Assembly (NCBI RefSeq): GCF_018327685.1 | Contig: NZ_BNEL01000003.1 | Coordinates: 1,550,001 to 1,614,000, forward strand | Length of the DNA stretch: 64,000 bases | Direction: 5' to 3' | Source of the DNA: Streptomyces sp. TS71-3 | GTDB lineage: Bacteria > Actinomycetota > Actinomycetes > Streptomycetales > Streptomycetaceae | Part shown: one piece after another, positions 9,057 to 17,640 of the stretch | Numbering within the stretch: position 1 is the stretch's first letter | How the letters are laid out: each line of letters opens with the position of its first letter | Notes under the pieces: generated by a model | What the model was told of the DNA's origin: nothing | What the model saw: only the letters and a program-made list of their open reading frames with translations | The model's database searches: none | Program-made: the position numbers and the translations under genes

Positions 9057-10312
9057 CGGTCTTCACCGATCTTGAGTCGGAGGTCCGCAGTTACAGCCGG
9101 CTTTGGCCCGTCGTGTTCGACCGGGCGGAGGGCAGCCGGCTGTTCTCCGAGGACGGTCGGCCTTACCTGGATTTCTTCACCGGTGCGGGTGCGCTCAACT
9201 ACGGTCACAACAACGGTTTCCTCAAGCAGGCCCTGTTGGACTACATCGTCCGGGACGGGGTCTCGCATGCCCTGGACATGTTCACCGTGGCGAAGCGGGA
9301 CTTTCTCGAGACCTTCCAGGACGTTCTCCTGACGCCGCGAGGGCTGCGTTACAAGGTGCAGTTCCCCGGTCCGGGTGGAGCCAACGCGGTTGAGGCCGCT
9401 CTGAAGCTCGCCCGGCGTGTCACCGGACGGCAGTCGGTGGTGAGCTTCACCAACTCCTTCCACGGGATGACCTTGGGGGCCCTCGCGGTCAGCGGCAGTG
9501 CGGCGAAACGTGCGGCCGCCGGCGTGGCCCTGACCTCGGCGACCGCGTTGCCGTACGACGGATACCCGGGCATCGGGGACACCGGCCCGCGCTATCTCGA
9601 CCGGTTGTTGTCGGACGGGGGCAGCGGGCTGGACCGCCCCGCAGCTGTGATCGTGGAGACGGTCCAGGGCGAGGGCGGGTTGAGGGCCGCCGACGCGGAG
9701 TGGCTGCGCGACCTCGCTGGTGTGTGCGAACGGCACGAGGTGCTGCTCATCGTGGACGACGTCCAGATGGGCTGCGGCCGAACGGGACCGTTCTTCAGCT
9801 TCGAGGATGCCGGGATCACTCCCGACATGGTGTGCCTGTCCAAGTCCATCGGAGGGTTCGGCCTTCCTCTGGCCCTCACTCTCATCCGGCCGGAGCTGGA
9901 CGTCTGGAAACCGGGCGATCACAGCGGGACCTTCCGCGGTGTCAGCGGGTCCTTCGTGACCGGAGCGCAGGCGCTGCGCTCCTACTGGAGCGACGGGACG
10001 CTGGAGAAGTCCACCCGCGAGCGAGGGCAGCGGATCGCGACGGCCCTGGCCGCCATCGCCGCCGAGCACCCCGCGGCGGGCCTGGAGGTTCGGGGCCGCG
10101 GGCTCGCGGCGGGGCTGCGGCTCACCGCCCCCGGCGCGGCCCGCGGGGTGTGCGTCGCGGCCTTCGAGAACGGCCTGCTCATGGAGACGTCCGGTGCGGC
10201 CGCCGACGTGGTGAAGCTGCTCCCCCCGCTGACCATCAGCGACGACGACCTGGACGAAGGTCTCGACATCATCCGTGCGTGCGTGGGCGCGGTACTCGCG
10301 CGGAGCAAGTGA
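9053..10312 (+). CDS. Class III aminotransferase, EctB (diaminobutyrate--2-oxoglutarate transaminase) like
   Basis: 419-aa PLP enzyme. Family features: FFTGAGALNYGHNN near residue 43, HGMTLGALAVSG, the cofactor aspartate in LLIVDDVQMGCGRTG, and the Schiff-base lysine in CLSKSIGGFGLPLAL. The overall pattern is that of EctB, which transfers an amino group to aspartate semialdehyde to give 2,4-diaminobutyrate. No ectA, ectC or aspartokinase gene is present, so ectoine is not the product. I infer that it aminates an aldehyde building block, perhaps derived from methylaspartate or diaminobutyrate. It overlaps the methyltransferase by 4 bp. Confidence 0.9.
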   Translation: MTVFTDLESEVRSYSRLWPVVFDRAEGSRLFSEDGRPYLDFFTGAGALNYGHNNGFLKQALLDYIVRDGVSHALDMFTVAKRDFLETFQDVLLTPRGLRYKVQFPGPGGANAVEAALKLARRVTGRQSVVSFTNSFHGMTLGALAVSGSAAKRAAAGVALTSATALPYDGYPGIGDTGPRYLDRLLSDGGSGLDRPAAVIVETVQGEGGLRAADAEWLRDLAGVCERHEVLLIVDDVQMGCGRTGPFFSFEDAGITPDMVCLSKSIGGFGLPLALTLIRPELDVWKPGDHSGTFRGVSGSFVTGAQALRSYWSDGTLEKSTRERGQRIATALAAIAAEHPAAGLEVRGRGLAAGLRLTAPGAARGVCVAAFENGLLMETSGAAADVVKLLPPLTISDDDLDEGLDIIRACVGAVLARSK

Positions 10313-10324
10313 GAGGTGACGGCT

Positions 10325-11320
10325 GTGCCAGGCAGTATTCCCGAGGTCGACCTGGAGGCGTGGCGTAGGGCATCCGACGCCGATCGCACTCCGATCGCAG
10401 CCACGCTGGACGCCGCACTGCGCGGCACCGGAATGTTTCTCTTGTCCGGGCACGGTGTCCCGCAAGACGTCATCGACGACTTCAGGGCCACCGCCAAGCG
10501 GTTCTTCGCCTTCCCCAGGGAGGTCAAGGCCCAGTACGCCATCGAGGCCGCGTACGAAAGCGGGTGGCTTGAGATGCATCCCCCCGGTGGTGTCGGCGTG
10601 CCCGTGAGCGAGGGCGATCAGGCTCCGAGCGCCCCGGATCTCCACGAGTCCTTCTACGTCGGGCCTGGTCACCACACCGGCGACGAGCGGCGGGACCGGT
10701 TCAACTATCCGGCGAACCGCTGGCCGGTCGAGCTACCGGAGTTGCGGGCGGCCGCGGATGCGTACACGACGCACATGGTGCGGGTGGTACAGGCCGTCAA
10801 TGAGGTGCTTGCCGTCACGCTGGGGCTGCCGGACGACTTCTTCACCTCGCGGGCGCGGATGGCGACGTGGACGCAGAACGCCAGCTGGTACCCGTCGTAC
10901 GCGAGTATCGGAGAGGTCGCTCGCGGCCAGTTCCGCAACGGGCCGCATACCGACCTGGGCACCGTCACGCTGCTGAGCCGTCAGCGGGGCGTGGGTGGGT
11001 TGCAGGCATGGAACGAGGAGGACGGCTGGTTCTCGCCGCCGTATCGTCCGGACTCGCTCATCGTCAATCTCGGTGACCTGATGGAGCTGTGGACCGATGG
11101 GCGGTGGCGGGCGCTGAAGCACCGTGTGCTTCCGCCCAGCCCGGCGGCTCCGGATGAGGAACTGCTGTCGCTGGTCTTCTTCTTCGAGACCGACCCCGAA
11201 ACGCTGATCGAGCCGCTGACCGCCACGACAGGCGGCGGCCGGGGGCTGCCGGCGGCGCCTGCGCGGCGGACGGTGCTCGAAAAGCTCGGTGTGTCGCCCG
11301 ACTCCGTCCCGGTGGGCTGA
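10325..11320 (+). CDS. Isopenicillin N synthase-like non-haem iron oxygenase
   Basis: 331 aa from GTG 10325, chosen because GAGAGG at 10311-10316 is 8 nt upstream; GTG 10316 would be too close to it. The N-terminal DIOX_N domain (FLLSGHGVPQDVIDDF) is followed by the jelly-roll 2OG-FeII_Oxy domain. The iron ligands appear as HTD in GPHTDLGTVTLL and a distal His in RALKHRV. The Arg of the usual RxS motif is replaced: the segment reads EELLSLVFFF, where the family normally has RxS. Binding of 2-oxoglutarate may therefore differ, as in enzymes that use another co-substrate. Substrate unknown. It sits 12 nt after the aminotransferase stop. Confidence 0.88.
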   Translation: MPGSIPEVDLEAWRRASDADRTPIAATLDAALRGTGMFLLSGHGVPQDVIDDFRATAKRFFAFPREVKAQYAIEAAYESGWLEMHPPGGVGVPVSEGDQAPSAPDLHESFYVGPGHHTGDERRDRFNYPANRWPVELPELRAAADAYTTHMVRVVQAVNEVLAVTLGLPDDFFTSRARMATWTQNASWYPSYASIGEVARGQFRNGPHTDLGTVTLLSRQRGVGGLQAWNEEDGWFSPPYRPDSLIVNLGDLMELWTDGRWRALKHRVLPPSPAAPDEELLSLVFFFETDPETLIEPLTATTGGGRGLPAAPARRTVLEKLGVSPDSVPVG

Positions 11321-11323
11321 GGC

Positions 11324-12004
11324 ATGAGCAAGATCGTTGCCGTTGTGTCCGGCGGGATCGACTCGGTGACCATGGCGCATCACCTCGCCGCCGAGGGCCA
11401 CACACTCCAGGTGATGGCCGTTGACTACGGTCAGCGCCACCGCAAGGAGCTGGAGTTCGCCGCCGCTGCCGCGGACCGGCTCGGTGCGCTGTACGAAGAG
11501 GTCGATCTGCGCTCGCTGCGGAGTGTCATGCGTGGCTCGTCGCTGACGGATCCGTCCGTGGCCGTGCCCCGCCCGGACAGGCCTGTCGGCGGGAACCCGA
11601 ACATCGTTCCGAACCGCAACGCCGTGCTGCTGTCGGTGGCCTTCGCGCTGGCGGTCACAGTGCAGGCGGATGCCGTTGCCTTCGGGGTCATGGCCGAGGA
11701 CGTCGGCCCGTCCGACACCTCTCCGGAATTCCTACGGCTGTTCCTGGAGGTGGAGCGGGTGGCGACCAGGGGTTCTCTTGCGCCCGAGGTCGAACTGCTC
11801 GCTCCGCTGATCGCACTGCCGAAGACCGGAGTCGTCGCTCTCGGCGAGAAGCTCGGCGTGCCCTGGGACCAGACGTGGACGTGCTTCCGCGGTGAGGACA
11901 TCCACTGCGGTGCGTGTGCGGCGTGTGCCGAGCGGCGCGGGGCGTTCGCGGATCTGGGCATCACGGACCCGACGGTCTATCGCGAAGCGTGGACACCGCG
12001 GTGA
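11324..12004 (+). CDS. queC: 7-cyano-7-deazaguanine (preQ0) synthase QueC
   Basis: 226 aa. Converts 7-carboxy-7-deazaguanine to preQ0 with ATP and ammonia, the last step of the pathway. The N-terminal PP-loop is VVSGGIDSVTMAHHL (Ser-Gly-Gly nucleotide motif), followed by DYGQRHRKEL. The C-terminal zinc site has four cysteines within CFRGEDIHCGACAACAERR, as in known QueC proteins. NPNIVPNRNAVLLSVA matches the central family motif. It starts 3 nt after the oxygenase stop and is followed by queE, queD and folE, so all enzymes from GTP to preQ0 are encoded together. Confidence 0.96.
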   Translation: MSKIVAVVSGGIDSVTMAHHLAAEGHTLQVMAVDYGQRHRKELEFAAAAADRLGALYEEVDLRSLRSVMRGSSLTDPSVAVPRPDRPVGGNPNIVPNRNAVLLSVAFALAVTVQADAVAFGVMAEDVGPSDTSPEFLRLFLEVERVATRGSLAPEVELLAPLIALPKTGVVALGEKLGVPWDQTWTCFRGEDIHCGACAACAERRGAFADLGITDPTVYREAWTPR

Positions 12005-12056
12005 TGGGGGCCGGACGCCTCATCTGTGGCTTCGGTACGGAAGGAGGCGATGTCGC

Positions 12057-12770
12057 GTGGAACCGGAACTCGTAGTCAACGAGATCTTCGGCCCGACCGT
12101 GCAGGGCGAGGGCAGGTCCATGGGCCGCAGGTGCGCGTTCCTGCGGCTCGGTGGTTGCAACCTGTCGTGCACCTGGTGCGACACGCCCTACACGTGGGAC
12201 TGGACCGGGGCGGGCGACTCCGGAGTCAAGTACGACCCCCGCAAGGAGTTGCACCGCCGTCCCGTCACCGAGGTGGCCGGAGAACTCCTCGCGTTCGGCG
12301 TCGAGCTGATCGTCATCTCCGGCGGCGAGCCGCTCGGCCAGCAGAACCGGCTGGTCCCGCTGGTCGAGCTGCTCACGGCGCGAGGCCTGGAGATCGAGAT
12401 CGAGACCAACGGCACGCATGCCGCAGACCCCGCTCTGATCGCCGCCGGGGTCCGCTTCAACGTCTCGCCGAAGCTGGCCCACTCGGGCGATCCGGTCCAT
12501 CGGCGGATCGTGCCGGACGCGCTGAAAAGCCTCGCGGTGACGGAGGGCACCACGTTCAAGTTCGTCTGCCGCAACGCCGGCGACCTGGACGAGGTGGCGG
12601 AACTGGTCGAGGAGTTCGGGCTCGACTCGGTCTGGATCATGCCGAAGGGGCAGACGGGCGCCGAGGTGAGCCGGCACATGGCCGAGCTGGCCGACGCGGT
12701 GATCGCACGGGGCTGGAATCTCACCACACGCCTGCACACCTTGTTGTGGGGCGACACGCGAGGTGTCTGA
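12057..12770 (+). CDS. queE: 7-carboxy-7-deazaguanine synthase QueE (radical SAM)
   Basis: 237 aa from GTG 12057, which has AAGGAGG at 12041-12047. It catalyses the radical ring contraction of 6-carboxytetrahydropterin to 7-carboxy-7-deazaguanine. The sequence opens with NEIFGPTVQGEGRSMGRR, and the [4Fe-4S] cluster cysteines lie in CNLSCTWCDTPYTWDW, the CxxxCxxC spacing known for many QueE proteins. ISGGEPLGQ and IEIETNGT are the expected SAM- and substrate-binding motifs. In-frame sequence upstream of 12057 is read-through from the queC tail, not part of the gene. It lies between queC and queD. Confidence 0.96.
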   Translation: MEPELVVNEIFGPTVQGEGRSMGRRCAFLRLGGCNLSCTWCDTPYTWDWTGAGDSGVKYDPRKELHRRPVTEVAGELLAFGVELIVISGGEPLGQQNRLVPLVELLTARGLEIEIETNGTHAADPALIAAGVRFNVSPKLAHSGDPVHRRIVPDALKSLAVTEGTTFKFVCRNAGDLDEVAELVEEFGLDSVWIMPKGQTGAEVSRHMAELADAVIARGWNLTTRLHTLLWGDTRGV

Positions 12771-12809
12771 ACGCGTGGCCGAATCAAGCGAGAAAGACGA
12801 ATCGGAGAC

Positions 12810-13172
12810 ATGACGCTGCGCATCACGAAGAAGTTCGAGTTCTCTGCCAGCCACCGGCTCTCCGGCCTGGCCGAGGGGCACCAGTGTGCTCGGCTGCACG
12901 GCCACAACTACGTCGTCGAGCTGGAGCTGAGTGCCGATCCGACGGAACTGACGCCGACGGGGTTCGTGCGTGACTACGGCGAGTTGGCCCCCTTCAAGTC
13001 GTGGCTCGACCGGACGCTCGACCACCGTCACCTCAACGACCTGGTGGACAGGAATCCCACGGCCGAGAACCTGGCGGTGTGGCTCTACGAGCGCTGGTCG
13101 AAGGAGTTCCCGGAGCTGACGTCCGTGCGAATCTCCGAAACCCCCAAGACCTGGGCCGAGTACCGGCCCTGA
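12810..13172 (+). CDS. queD: 6-carboxy-5,6,7,8-tetrahydropterin synthase QueD
   Basis: 120 aa, the usual size of the PTPS/QueD family. Converts dihydroneopterin triphosphate to 6-carboxytetrahydropterin. Zinc histidines are visible in ASHRL and LHGHNY; the catalytic cysteine is in QCARLHGHNY, spaced as in QueD. LDHRHLND and the Glu of PTAENLAVW complete the active-site pattern. ATG at 12810 has GGAGA just upstream. It follows queE by 39 bp and precedes folE, which supplies its substrate. Confidence 0.96.
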   Translation: MTLRITKKFEFSASHRLSGLAEGHQCARLHGHNYVVELELSADPTELTPTGFVRDYGELAPFKSWLDRTLDHRHLNDLVDRNPTAENLAVWLYERWSKEFPELTSVRISETPKTWAEYRP

Positions 13173-13256
13173 AACGCCGGCCGGCTGTCGAGAGCCGGCC
13201 GCCCGTTCATCGGAATCGAGCAACGGCCGTGCCGGTCGGACTGGAGAGGTGCCTGT

Positions 13257-13850
13257 ATGTCTGTGACGACGTGGGTGCAAGAGGGCGGCGTCGACTCGGA
13301 GAAGCCGCGAGAGGAAGACCCGCTGGTCGGAATCGCCCGGCAGCTCCTGAAAGAGATCGGGGAGGACCCCGACCGCGACGGGTTGCGCGATACACCGGCG
13401 CGGTTCGCCCGCTGGTGGCGCGAGTTCATCAATTACGAGCCGGGCTCGGTCGGCACGCTGTTCGAGTCGGTCGGCAGCGAGCAGTTGGTGGTCGTCTCGG
13501 ACATTCAGGTCTGGTCCCTCTGCGAGCACCACCTGCTGCCCTTCAACTGCGCGGTGACGATCGCCTACCGGCCGACCGACCGGTTGCTGGGCCTGTCGAA
13601 GTTCGCCCGGATCGCCCATCGGCACGCGCACAAGCTCCAGGTTCAGGAGCGGCTGGTGTCCGAGATCGCCGAGGACATCGCCACGCTCAGCGGGGCGAGG
13701 GACGTGGCCGTCATCGCCAAGGGCGAGCACCTGTGCATGACGATGCGCGGAATCAAGGCGGCCGCCCAGATGGCCTCGACGGCCTACCGCGGGGCCTTCG
13801 GCGAGGACGCCGGGCTCCGTGCCGAGATGTTCAACCTGCTGCACCCCTGA
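13257..13850 (+). CDS. folE: GTP cyclohydrolase I (cluster copy)
   Basis: 197 aa. Opens the GTP ring to give dihydroneopterin triphosphate and formate, the first committed step to preQ0. Zinc ligands: Cys and His in SLCEHHLLPF, second Cys in GEHLCMTMRGI. RIAHRHAHKLQVQERL and FSKFAR-like motifs are the family core (here LSKFARI). The first 20 residues are variable. ATG 13257 has GGAGAGG 9 nt upstream. As a biosynthetic-cluster copy it presumably adds to the housekeeping folE used for folate, raising GTP flow into the pathway. Confidence 0.96.
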   Translation: MSVTTWVQEGGVDSEKPREEDPLVGIARQLLKEIGEDPDRDGLRDTPARFARWWREFINYEPGSVGTLFESVGSEQLVVVSDIQVWSLCEHHLLPFNCAVTIAYRPTDRLLGLSKFARIAHRHAHKLQVQERLVSEIAEDIATLSGARDVAVIAKGEHLCMTMRGIKAAAQMASTAYRGAFGEDAGLRAEMFNLLHP

Positions 13851-13941
13851 AACCGGTCCGCATCCCTGAGACCCATCCGGGGCCGCCGCCACGGCCCCTG
13901 TACACCGATCCGCGCTGCCGCGGCCCCGAGGAGCATGTGCC

Positions 13942-15396
13942 ATGGAAACACCATCGGTGTCAGGAATCGGTCGGATCTCCACTCGGCCTTCGGGGCGGGA
14001 GACGCCGATGAGCCTGCGCCGCGAACCGGCCGTCGCGGCCGGTGAGCCGGTCAAGCAGACTGTTCCGACCGGATTCCGTGAGGGCTGGGACGATGGCGGG
14101 ACGGGGACGGGAGCTACGCTCTTCGGCCGACGGCTCCGCGACCTCCGACTCCAGGCCGGCCTTTCCCAGAAGCAGCTGGCGCGCTCCAGCACCCTCAGCG
14201 TTCGAGCGATCCGCGATCTGGAGAACGGGAGGGTACGGCAACCCAGGGCAGATTCTCTGCGCCTTCTCGCCGCCGCCCTCGGCCTCAGTGCCCTCCAGAT
14301 GAACCAGCTGGCGAACGGCCATTCGCCCGGCTTCCTGGCGGGGGTGGCCGAGCCGGCCGTGAGCGGCCCCTTCATCGGCCGCGAGCAGGAGCTGGCGGCG
14401 CTGACGACGATGCTCGGCGCCGAGCACCACCGCCTGGTCACGATCACCGGGATCGAAGGCGTCGGCAAGACACGGCTCGCACGGGAAGTGGGGCATGCAC
14501 TTGAGGCGGCCGAGCATTCGACCCTCCTCTGGCTGTCCCTCGACGACGGTCGGCACAGGAGCGGAAGTGCACCGGTTGGGGCTCCAGAGCAGCCCGAATG
14601 GCTGCGCGAGGTCGTGCACTCCGGGCCCTACAGCCGTCGGCGCTTCGTCGAGACCATCGGGGAGTCGAACAGCCTCCTCGTTCTCGACGGTGCCCGGCCG
14701 GAGGACGGGCTGGCGGAGATCACGGCTCATCTCATGGCGGCATGCCCTCGGCTGCGGATTCTCGTCACGACGAGAAACCCCGCTGGTATGCCTTTCGAGA
14801 CCCTTTTCCCGCTCGCACCGCTTCCGGTGCCCCCGTCGGACACCGAGTCGCCGGACTTCGACACAGCTGCATCGGTCGCGTTGCTGCTCGCCCAGACGAA
14901 GCGCATTCAGCCGTCCTTCCGCCTCGACGCTCATGTTCTCGCGGACGTCGCCCGGATCTGCCGCGCGCTCGACGGCCTTCCCGCGGCTCTCGAATCCGCG
15001 GCCCATTGGAGCTTGATCTACTCCATGCGGCAGCTCGCCCACCAACTCACCACCGAGCCGCTCGCCGTCGCGCGACGGCCCCAGGGCGGCCACCAGCAGC
15101 CGGACGCCTATGCGTCGGTCCACCACACCATTGCCGCGCTGAGCAACCGCCAACGTGACCTGCTCTCGACCATGTCCCGCAAAACGTCCCGTGACATGGA
15201 CGGTTACTGGTCGGTGCCAGAGGTGGCGGACGAGATGGGGCTGACGGCGGCGGAATGCGCCGACGACATGTACCACCTCCTTATCCTCGGCATCCTTCGC
15301 CGCGTCGACCATCACGACGTGGCGATGTTCAGGGTGCTCAACATCGTCAGCACGGTCGGCCAGAGCGCAATCGCCGGACAGAACGCAGCCGCGTGA
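13942..15396 (+). CDS. XRE-type HTH / NB-ARC regulator
   Basis: 484 aa. A disordered N-terminus (1-55) is followed by an HTH of the Cro/CI type (about 60-115, LRLQAGLSQKQLARSSTLSVRAIRDLENGR) and an STAND/NB-ARC ATPase domain with P-loop ITGIEGVGKTRLAREV (about 170-185), a likely Walker B at SLLVLDGAR and a sensor-like ILVTTRNP. There are no TPR repeats and no SARP domain. Similar proteins are ATP-dependent switches that control secondary-metabolism genes. ATG 13942 is preceded by GAGGAG. It is in the same direction as the preQ0 genes, 91 bp after folE. A candidate activator for this cluster. Confidence 0.85.
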   Translation: METPSVSGIGRISTRPSGRETPMSLRREPAVAAGEPVKQTVPTGFREGWDDGGTGTGATLFGRRLRDLRLQAGLSQKQLARSSTLSVRAIRDLENGRVRQPRADSLRLLAAALGLSALQMNQLANGHSPGFLAGVAEPAVSGPFIGREQELAALTTMLGAEHHRLVTITGIEGVGKTRLAREVGHALEAAEHSTLLWLSLDDGRHRSGSAPVGAPEQPEWLREVVHSGPYSRRRFVETIGESNSLLVLDGARPEDGLAEITAHLMAACPRLRILVTTRNPAGMPFETLFPLAPLPVPPSDTESPDFDTAASVALLLAQTKRIQPSFRLDAHVLADVARICRALDGLPAALESAAHWSLIYSMRQLAHQLTTEPLAVARRPQGGHQQPDAYASVHHTIAALSNRQRDLLSTMSRKTSRDMDGYWSVPEVADEMGLTAAECADDMYHLLILGILRRVDHHDVAMFRVLNIVSTVGQSAIAGQNAAA

Positions 15397-15424
15397 TCTG
15401 TGCACCATCAGGAAGGAAGAAACA

Positions 15425-16291
15425 GTGCGACTCTGCACTCTTCGCACCGAGACCGGTGAGGACGTCGGCGTGTCGATGCCCGGCGGGATCACCACGCTGA
15501 GCGTTATCAACGCGACCGCGGGAACCCTGTACGGACCCACCATGATGGACATCATCCTGAAGGGCGAGACAGTGGCGCTCGCGGCCACGGTCGCCTCCCT
15601 GCCCGGCGCCGGCGTGCCGGCCGCGCAGGGGGAGCCGGTGTTCGGGCCCCTCTACCGGCACCCGCCGAAGCTGTGGGGTGTGGGCCTGAACTACATGCGC
15701 CACGCCGACGACCTGGGGGTACGGCAGCCGACCGACGCCCCCGGCTCCTACCTGCGACCGGCCTCCACGGTGATCGGATACGACGACGACATCCTGCTGC
15801 CCAGCCAGTCGGGGCGCGTCACCGCCGAAGCCGAGCTCGGCGTGGTCATCGGCACCACCTGCCGCGACGTGACACCTGATAACGCCCCGTCCGTCATCTT
15901 CGGCTACACCAGCCTCCTGGACATGACCGCCGAGGACGCCATCCGGGTCAACCCCCGCCACATCCCCTGGGCGAAGGCCTTCGACACCTTCTGTAGCCTC
16001 GGCCCCTGGATCGTCACCCCCGACGAGATCCCCGACCTCTCCTCCGTGCGGATCTCCACCGTCGTCAACGGGCAGACGATCGCGTCCAACCGGGTATCCG
16101 CGATGATGTACGACCCCCATTGGCTGGTCGGCTACTTCTCCGGCGGTATGGCTCTGGAGGCGGGCAGCGTTATCGCCACGGGTACGCCGGGGGCGGGGGT
16201 CGTTCAGGACGGTGACGTCGTCGAGGCGCTCGTCGAGGGGGTCGGCGCGCTGCGCAACCGGGTCCGGCAGGCGGCAGCACGCACCGAGTAG
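15425..16291 (+). CDS. Fumarylacetoacetate hydrolase (FAH)-fold enzyme
   Basis: 288 aa from GTG 15425, behind GAAGGAAG. The FAH core spans about residues 65-280: KLWGVGLNYMRHADDLG, then the metal-binding acidic residues in TAEAELGVVIG (ExE) and the Asp in FGYTSLLDMTAED, and a C-terminal ATGTPGAGVV turn. FAH-fold enzymes cleave or hydrate 2-oxo/1,3-dicarbonyl acids. In catabolic loci a MhpD-type FAH works with an MhpE aldolase, and an MhpE-like aldolase is present here at 25363. I infer that the pair shapes an oxo-acid building block, possibly in the synthetic direction. Last gene of the rightward block. Confidence 0.88.
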   Translation: MRLCTLRTETGEDVGVSMPGGITTLSVINATAGTLYGPTMMDIILKGETVALAATVASLPGAGVPAAQGEPVFGPLYRHPPKLWGVGLNYMRHADDLGVRQPTDAPGSYLRPASTVIGYDDDILLPSQSGRVTAEAELGVVIGTTCRDVTPDNAPSVIFGYTSLLDMTAEDAIRVNPRHIPWAKAFDTFCSLGPWIVTPDEIPDLSSVRISTVVNGQTIASNRVSAMMYDPHWLVGYFSGGMALEAGSVIATGTPGAGVVQDGDVVEALVEGVGALRNRVRQAAARTE

Positions 16292-16305
16292 GGCGGCTTC
16301 CGCCC
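16291..16305. terminator. Short hairpin between convergent FAH and ATP-grasp genes
   Basis: GGGCGG-CTT-CCGCCC directly at the FAH stop codon, with 104 bp left before the end of the opposing ATP-grasp gene. It is a small stem without a T-run; a weak bidirectional terminator is plausible. Confidence 0.4.
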
Positions 16306-16409
16306 GTCGTCCACGGACGGCCGCCCCCTCGCCGCAATGGCCCCGCCTCGCCCTCGTCGCCTCTCGACAGTTCGGCCGTGTGGGTGCCGTCCGATCGCCG
16401 AACAGCAAA

Positions 16410-17627
16410 TCATTCCGGGGTGATCGACGCGGTGATCTCGCTCTTGACCTCGGCGAGCCGGTCGACGACTTCACGGGAATCCTTGCCGCGGACGGCAGCG
16501 AACGCGAGCGCGTCCGATGACTGCGTGGGCTGCACGACGCGGTCGCCCGGACGGTAGGGCGTCGTGAGCTGGAGCAGCCAGTCGGCCCCCGGAAGGGTGC
16601 CGTACCCGCGGAAGCGACCCAGCGCCGGCGGGTAGATCATGGACCAGCCGGTCGCCGGCTGGTCCATGCCCGCCTGAGCACCGCTGTCCGGCACGTTGCG
16701 CCCGATCTGCGGCATGATGCTGGCAAAAAGCAGCGAAATCCCGTGCCGATAGCGGAAGGTGGCGTCTATTCCGGCACCACCGGGGCGGCCTCCCAGCTCG
16801 CAGAACACCGGCTCGCCGCGGTCATCGAGGAACGCTTCGAGATGCGCAGCGCCACTGAACCAGTCGATGCACCCGAGTACCGCGCGGTTGAACGCCAGCA
16901 GGAGTTCGAGGTCCGGTCCATCGTCGAGGGTGTGCGACCGGATCTGCCCGTTCAACGGAAAGGTTTCGTGTGAGTCCAGATACTGCGAGACAGAGGCGGC
17001 AACGGGTACGCCGTCGCGGACGACGCTGTCGACGTGAAACTGGCGACCCGTGATGAATTCCTCGGCCTCGTACCGGTCCGGACCGGCGAAACCTCGCCGC
17101 TGCAGGCCGATAAGCTCGTTCTGGTCACGGACGATGTGCACGCCCAAGGAATTGCAGCCGTGGACGGGTTTGACGACGATCTGGCCGAACTTGTCGAGCA
17201 GCTCTGTCGCCTGGATGGGTTCGGAGATTTCCGAGAACTCCGGTACCCGGATTCCGTGCGTCGAAAAGTGGTGCTTCATCGCCACCTTGTCGCGGAGCAG
17301 CAGCGTGTGCTCCGTTCCCATACCGCCGACGCCGATGGCCTCGCGCATTCGTGCCGCCGGCAGCAGCATCCGTTCCTGGGTCGCCACCACCCAGTCGAAT
17401 TCGAAGCCACCGAGCAGGTCCGGCAGCGACACCGCAAGCTCGGCATGGGTGTCGATGTCCACGGGGATACAGCGGCTCACCTGCCCGGGAGCCAACCGGG
17501 CGATGTCGCGGGGCCGCGCGAGCAGTGTGATGTCGAATTCGTCCGGATGGAAGAAAGGGCTGCCATCATCGTGACGGTAAGCATCGTAACCAACATGGCT
17601 TATAAGGGCCACCCGTTGACGAGTCAC
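16410..17627 (-). CDS. ATP-grasp ligase 1
   Basis: 405 aa from GTG 17627 (VTRQRVALISHVGY), with GGAGGA just upstream; the longer frame upstream overlaps the MFS gene and is not real. ATP-grasp landmarks: HTLLLRDKVAMKHHF, the Lys in GQIVVKPVHGCNSLGVHIV, the hinge YEAEEFITGRQFHVD, and metal ligands around FCELGGRPGG. This type activates a carboxylate as acyl phosphate and joins it to an amine. It differs clearly from the other two cluster ligases. Last gene of the leftward operon. Which bond it makes is unknown. Confidence 0.9.
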   Translation of the reverse strand: MTRQRVALISHVGYDAYRHDDGSPFFHPDEFDITLLARPRDIARLAPGQVSRCIPVDIDTHAELAVSLPDLLGGFEFDWVVATQERMLLPAARMREAIGVGGMGTEHTLLLRDKVAMKHHFSTHGIRVPEFSEISEPIQATELLDKFGQIVVKPVHGCNSLGVHIVRDQNELIGLQRRGFAGPDRYEAEEFITGRQFHVDSVVRDGVPVAASVSQYLDSHETFPLNGQIRSHTLDDGPDLELLLAFNRAVLGCIDWFSGAAHLEAFLDDRGEPVFCELGGRPGGAGIDATFRYRHGISLLFASIMPQIGRNVPDSGAQAGMDQPATGWSMIYPPALGRFRGYGTLPGADWLLQLTTPYRPGDRVVQPTQSSDALAFAAVRGKDSREVVDRLAEVKSEITASITPE

Positions 17628-17640
17628 GGCTCCTCCGTAT

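Noticed and set aside
9053..10312. Ectoine biosynthesis
   Set aside because: The aminotransferase is EctB-like, but ectA, ectC and ectD are absent and the gene is embedded in another operon.
11324..13850. preQ0 genes as a queuosine tRNA-modification or dpd DNA-modification locus
   Set aside because: No tgt/dpdA-like transglycosylase, queF, queA or helicase/nuclease genes are near; the neighbours are ligases, oxygenases and an exporter.
11961..14468. 835-codon minus-strand frame across the que genes
   Set aside because: It overlaps five genes with clear active-site motifs on the plus strand.
13942..15396. SARP-type activator
   Set aside because: It has an XRE HTH and NB-ARC domain but no OmpR-like winged helix and BTAD.
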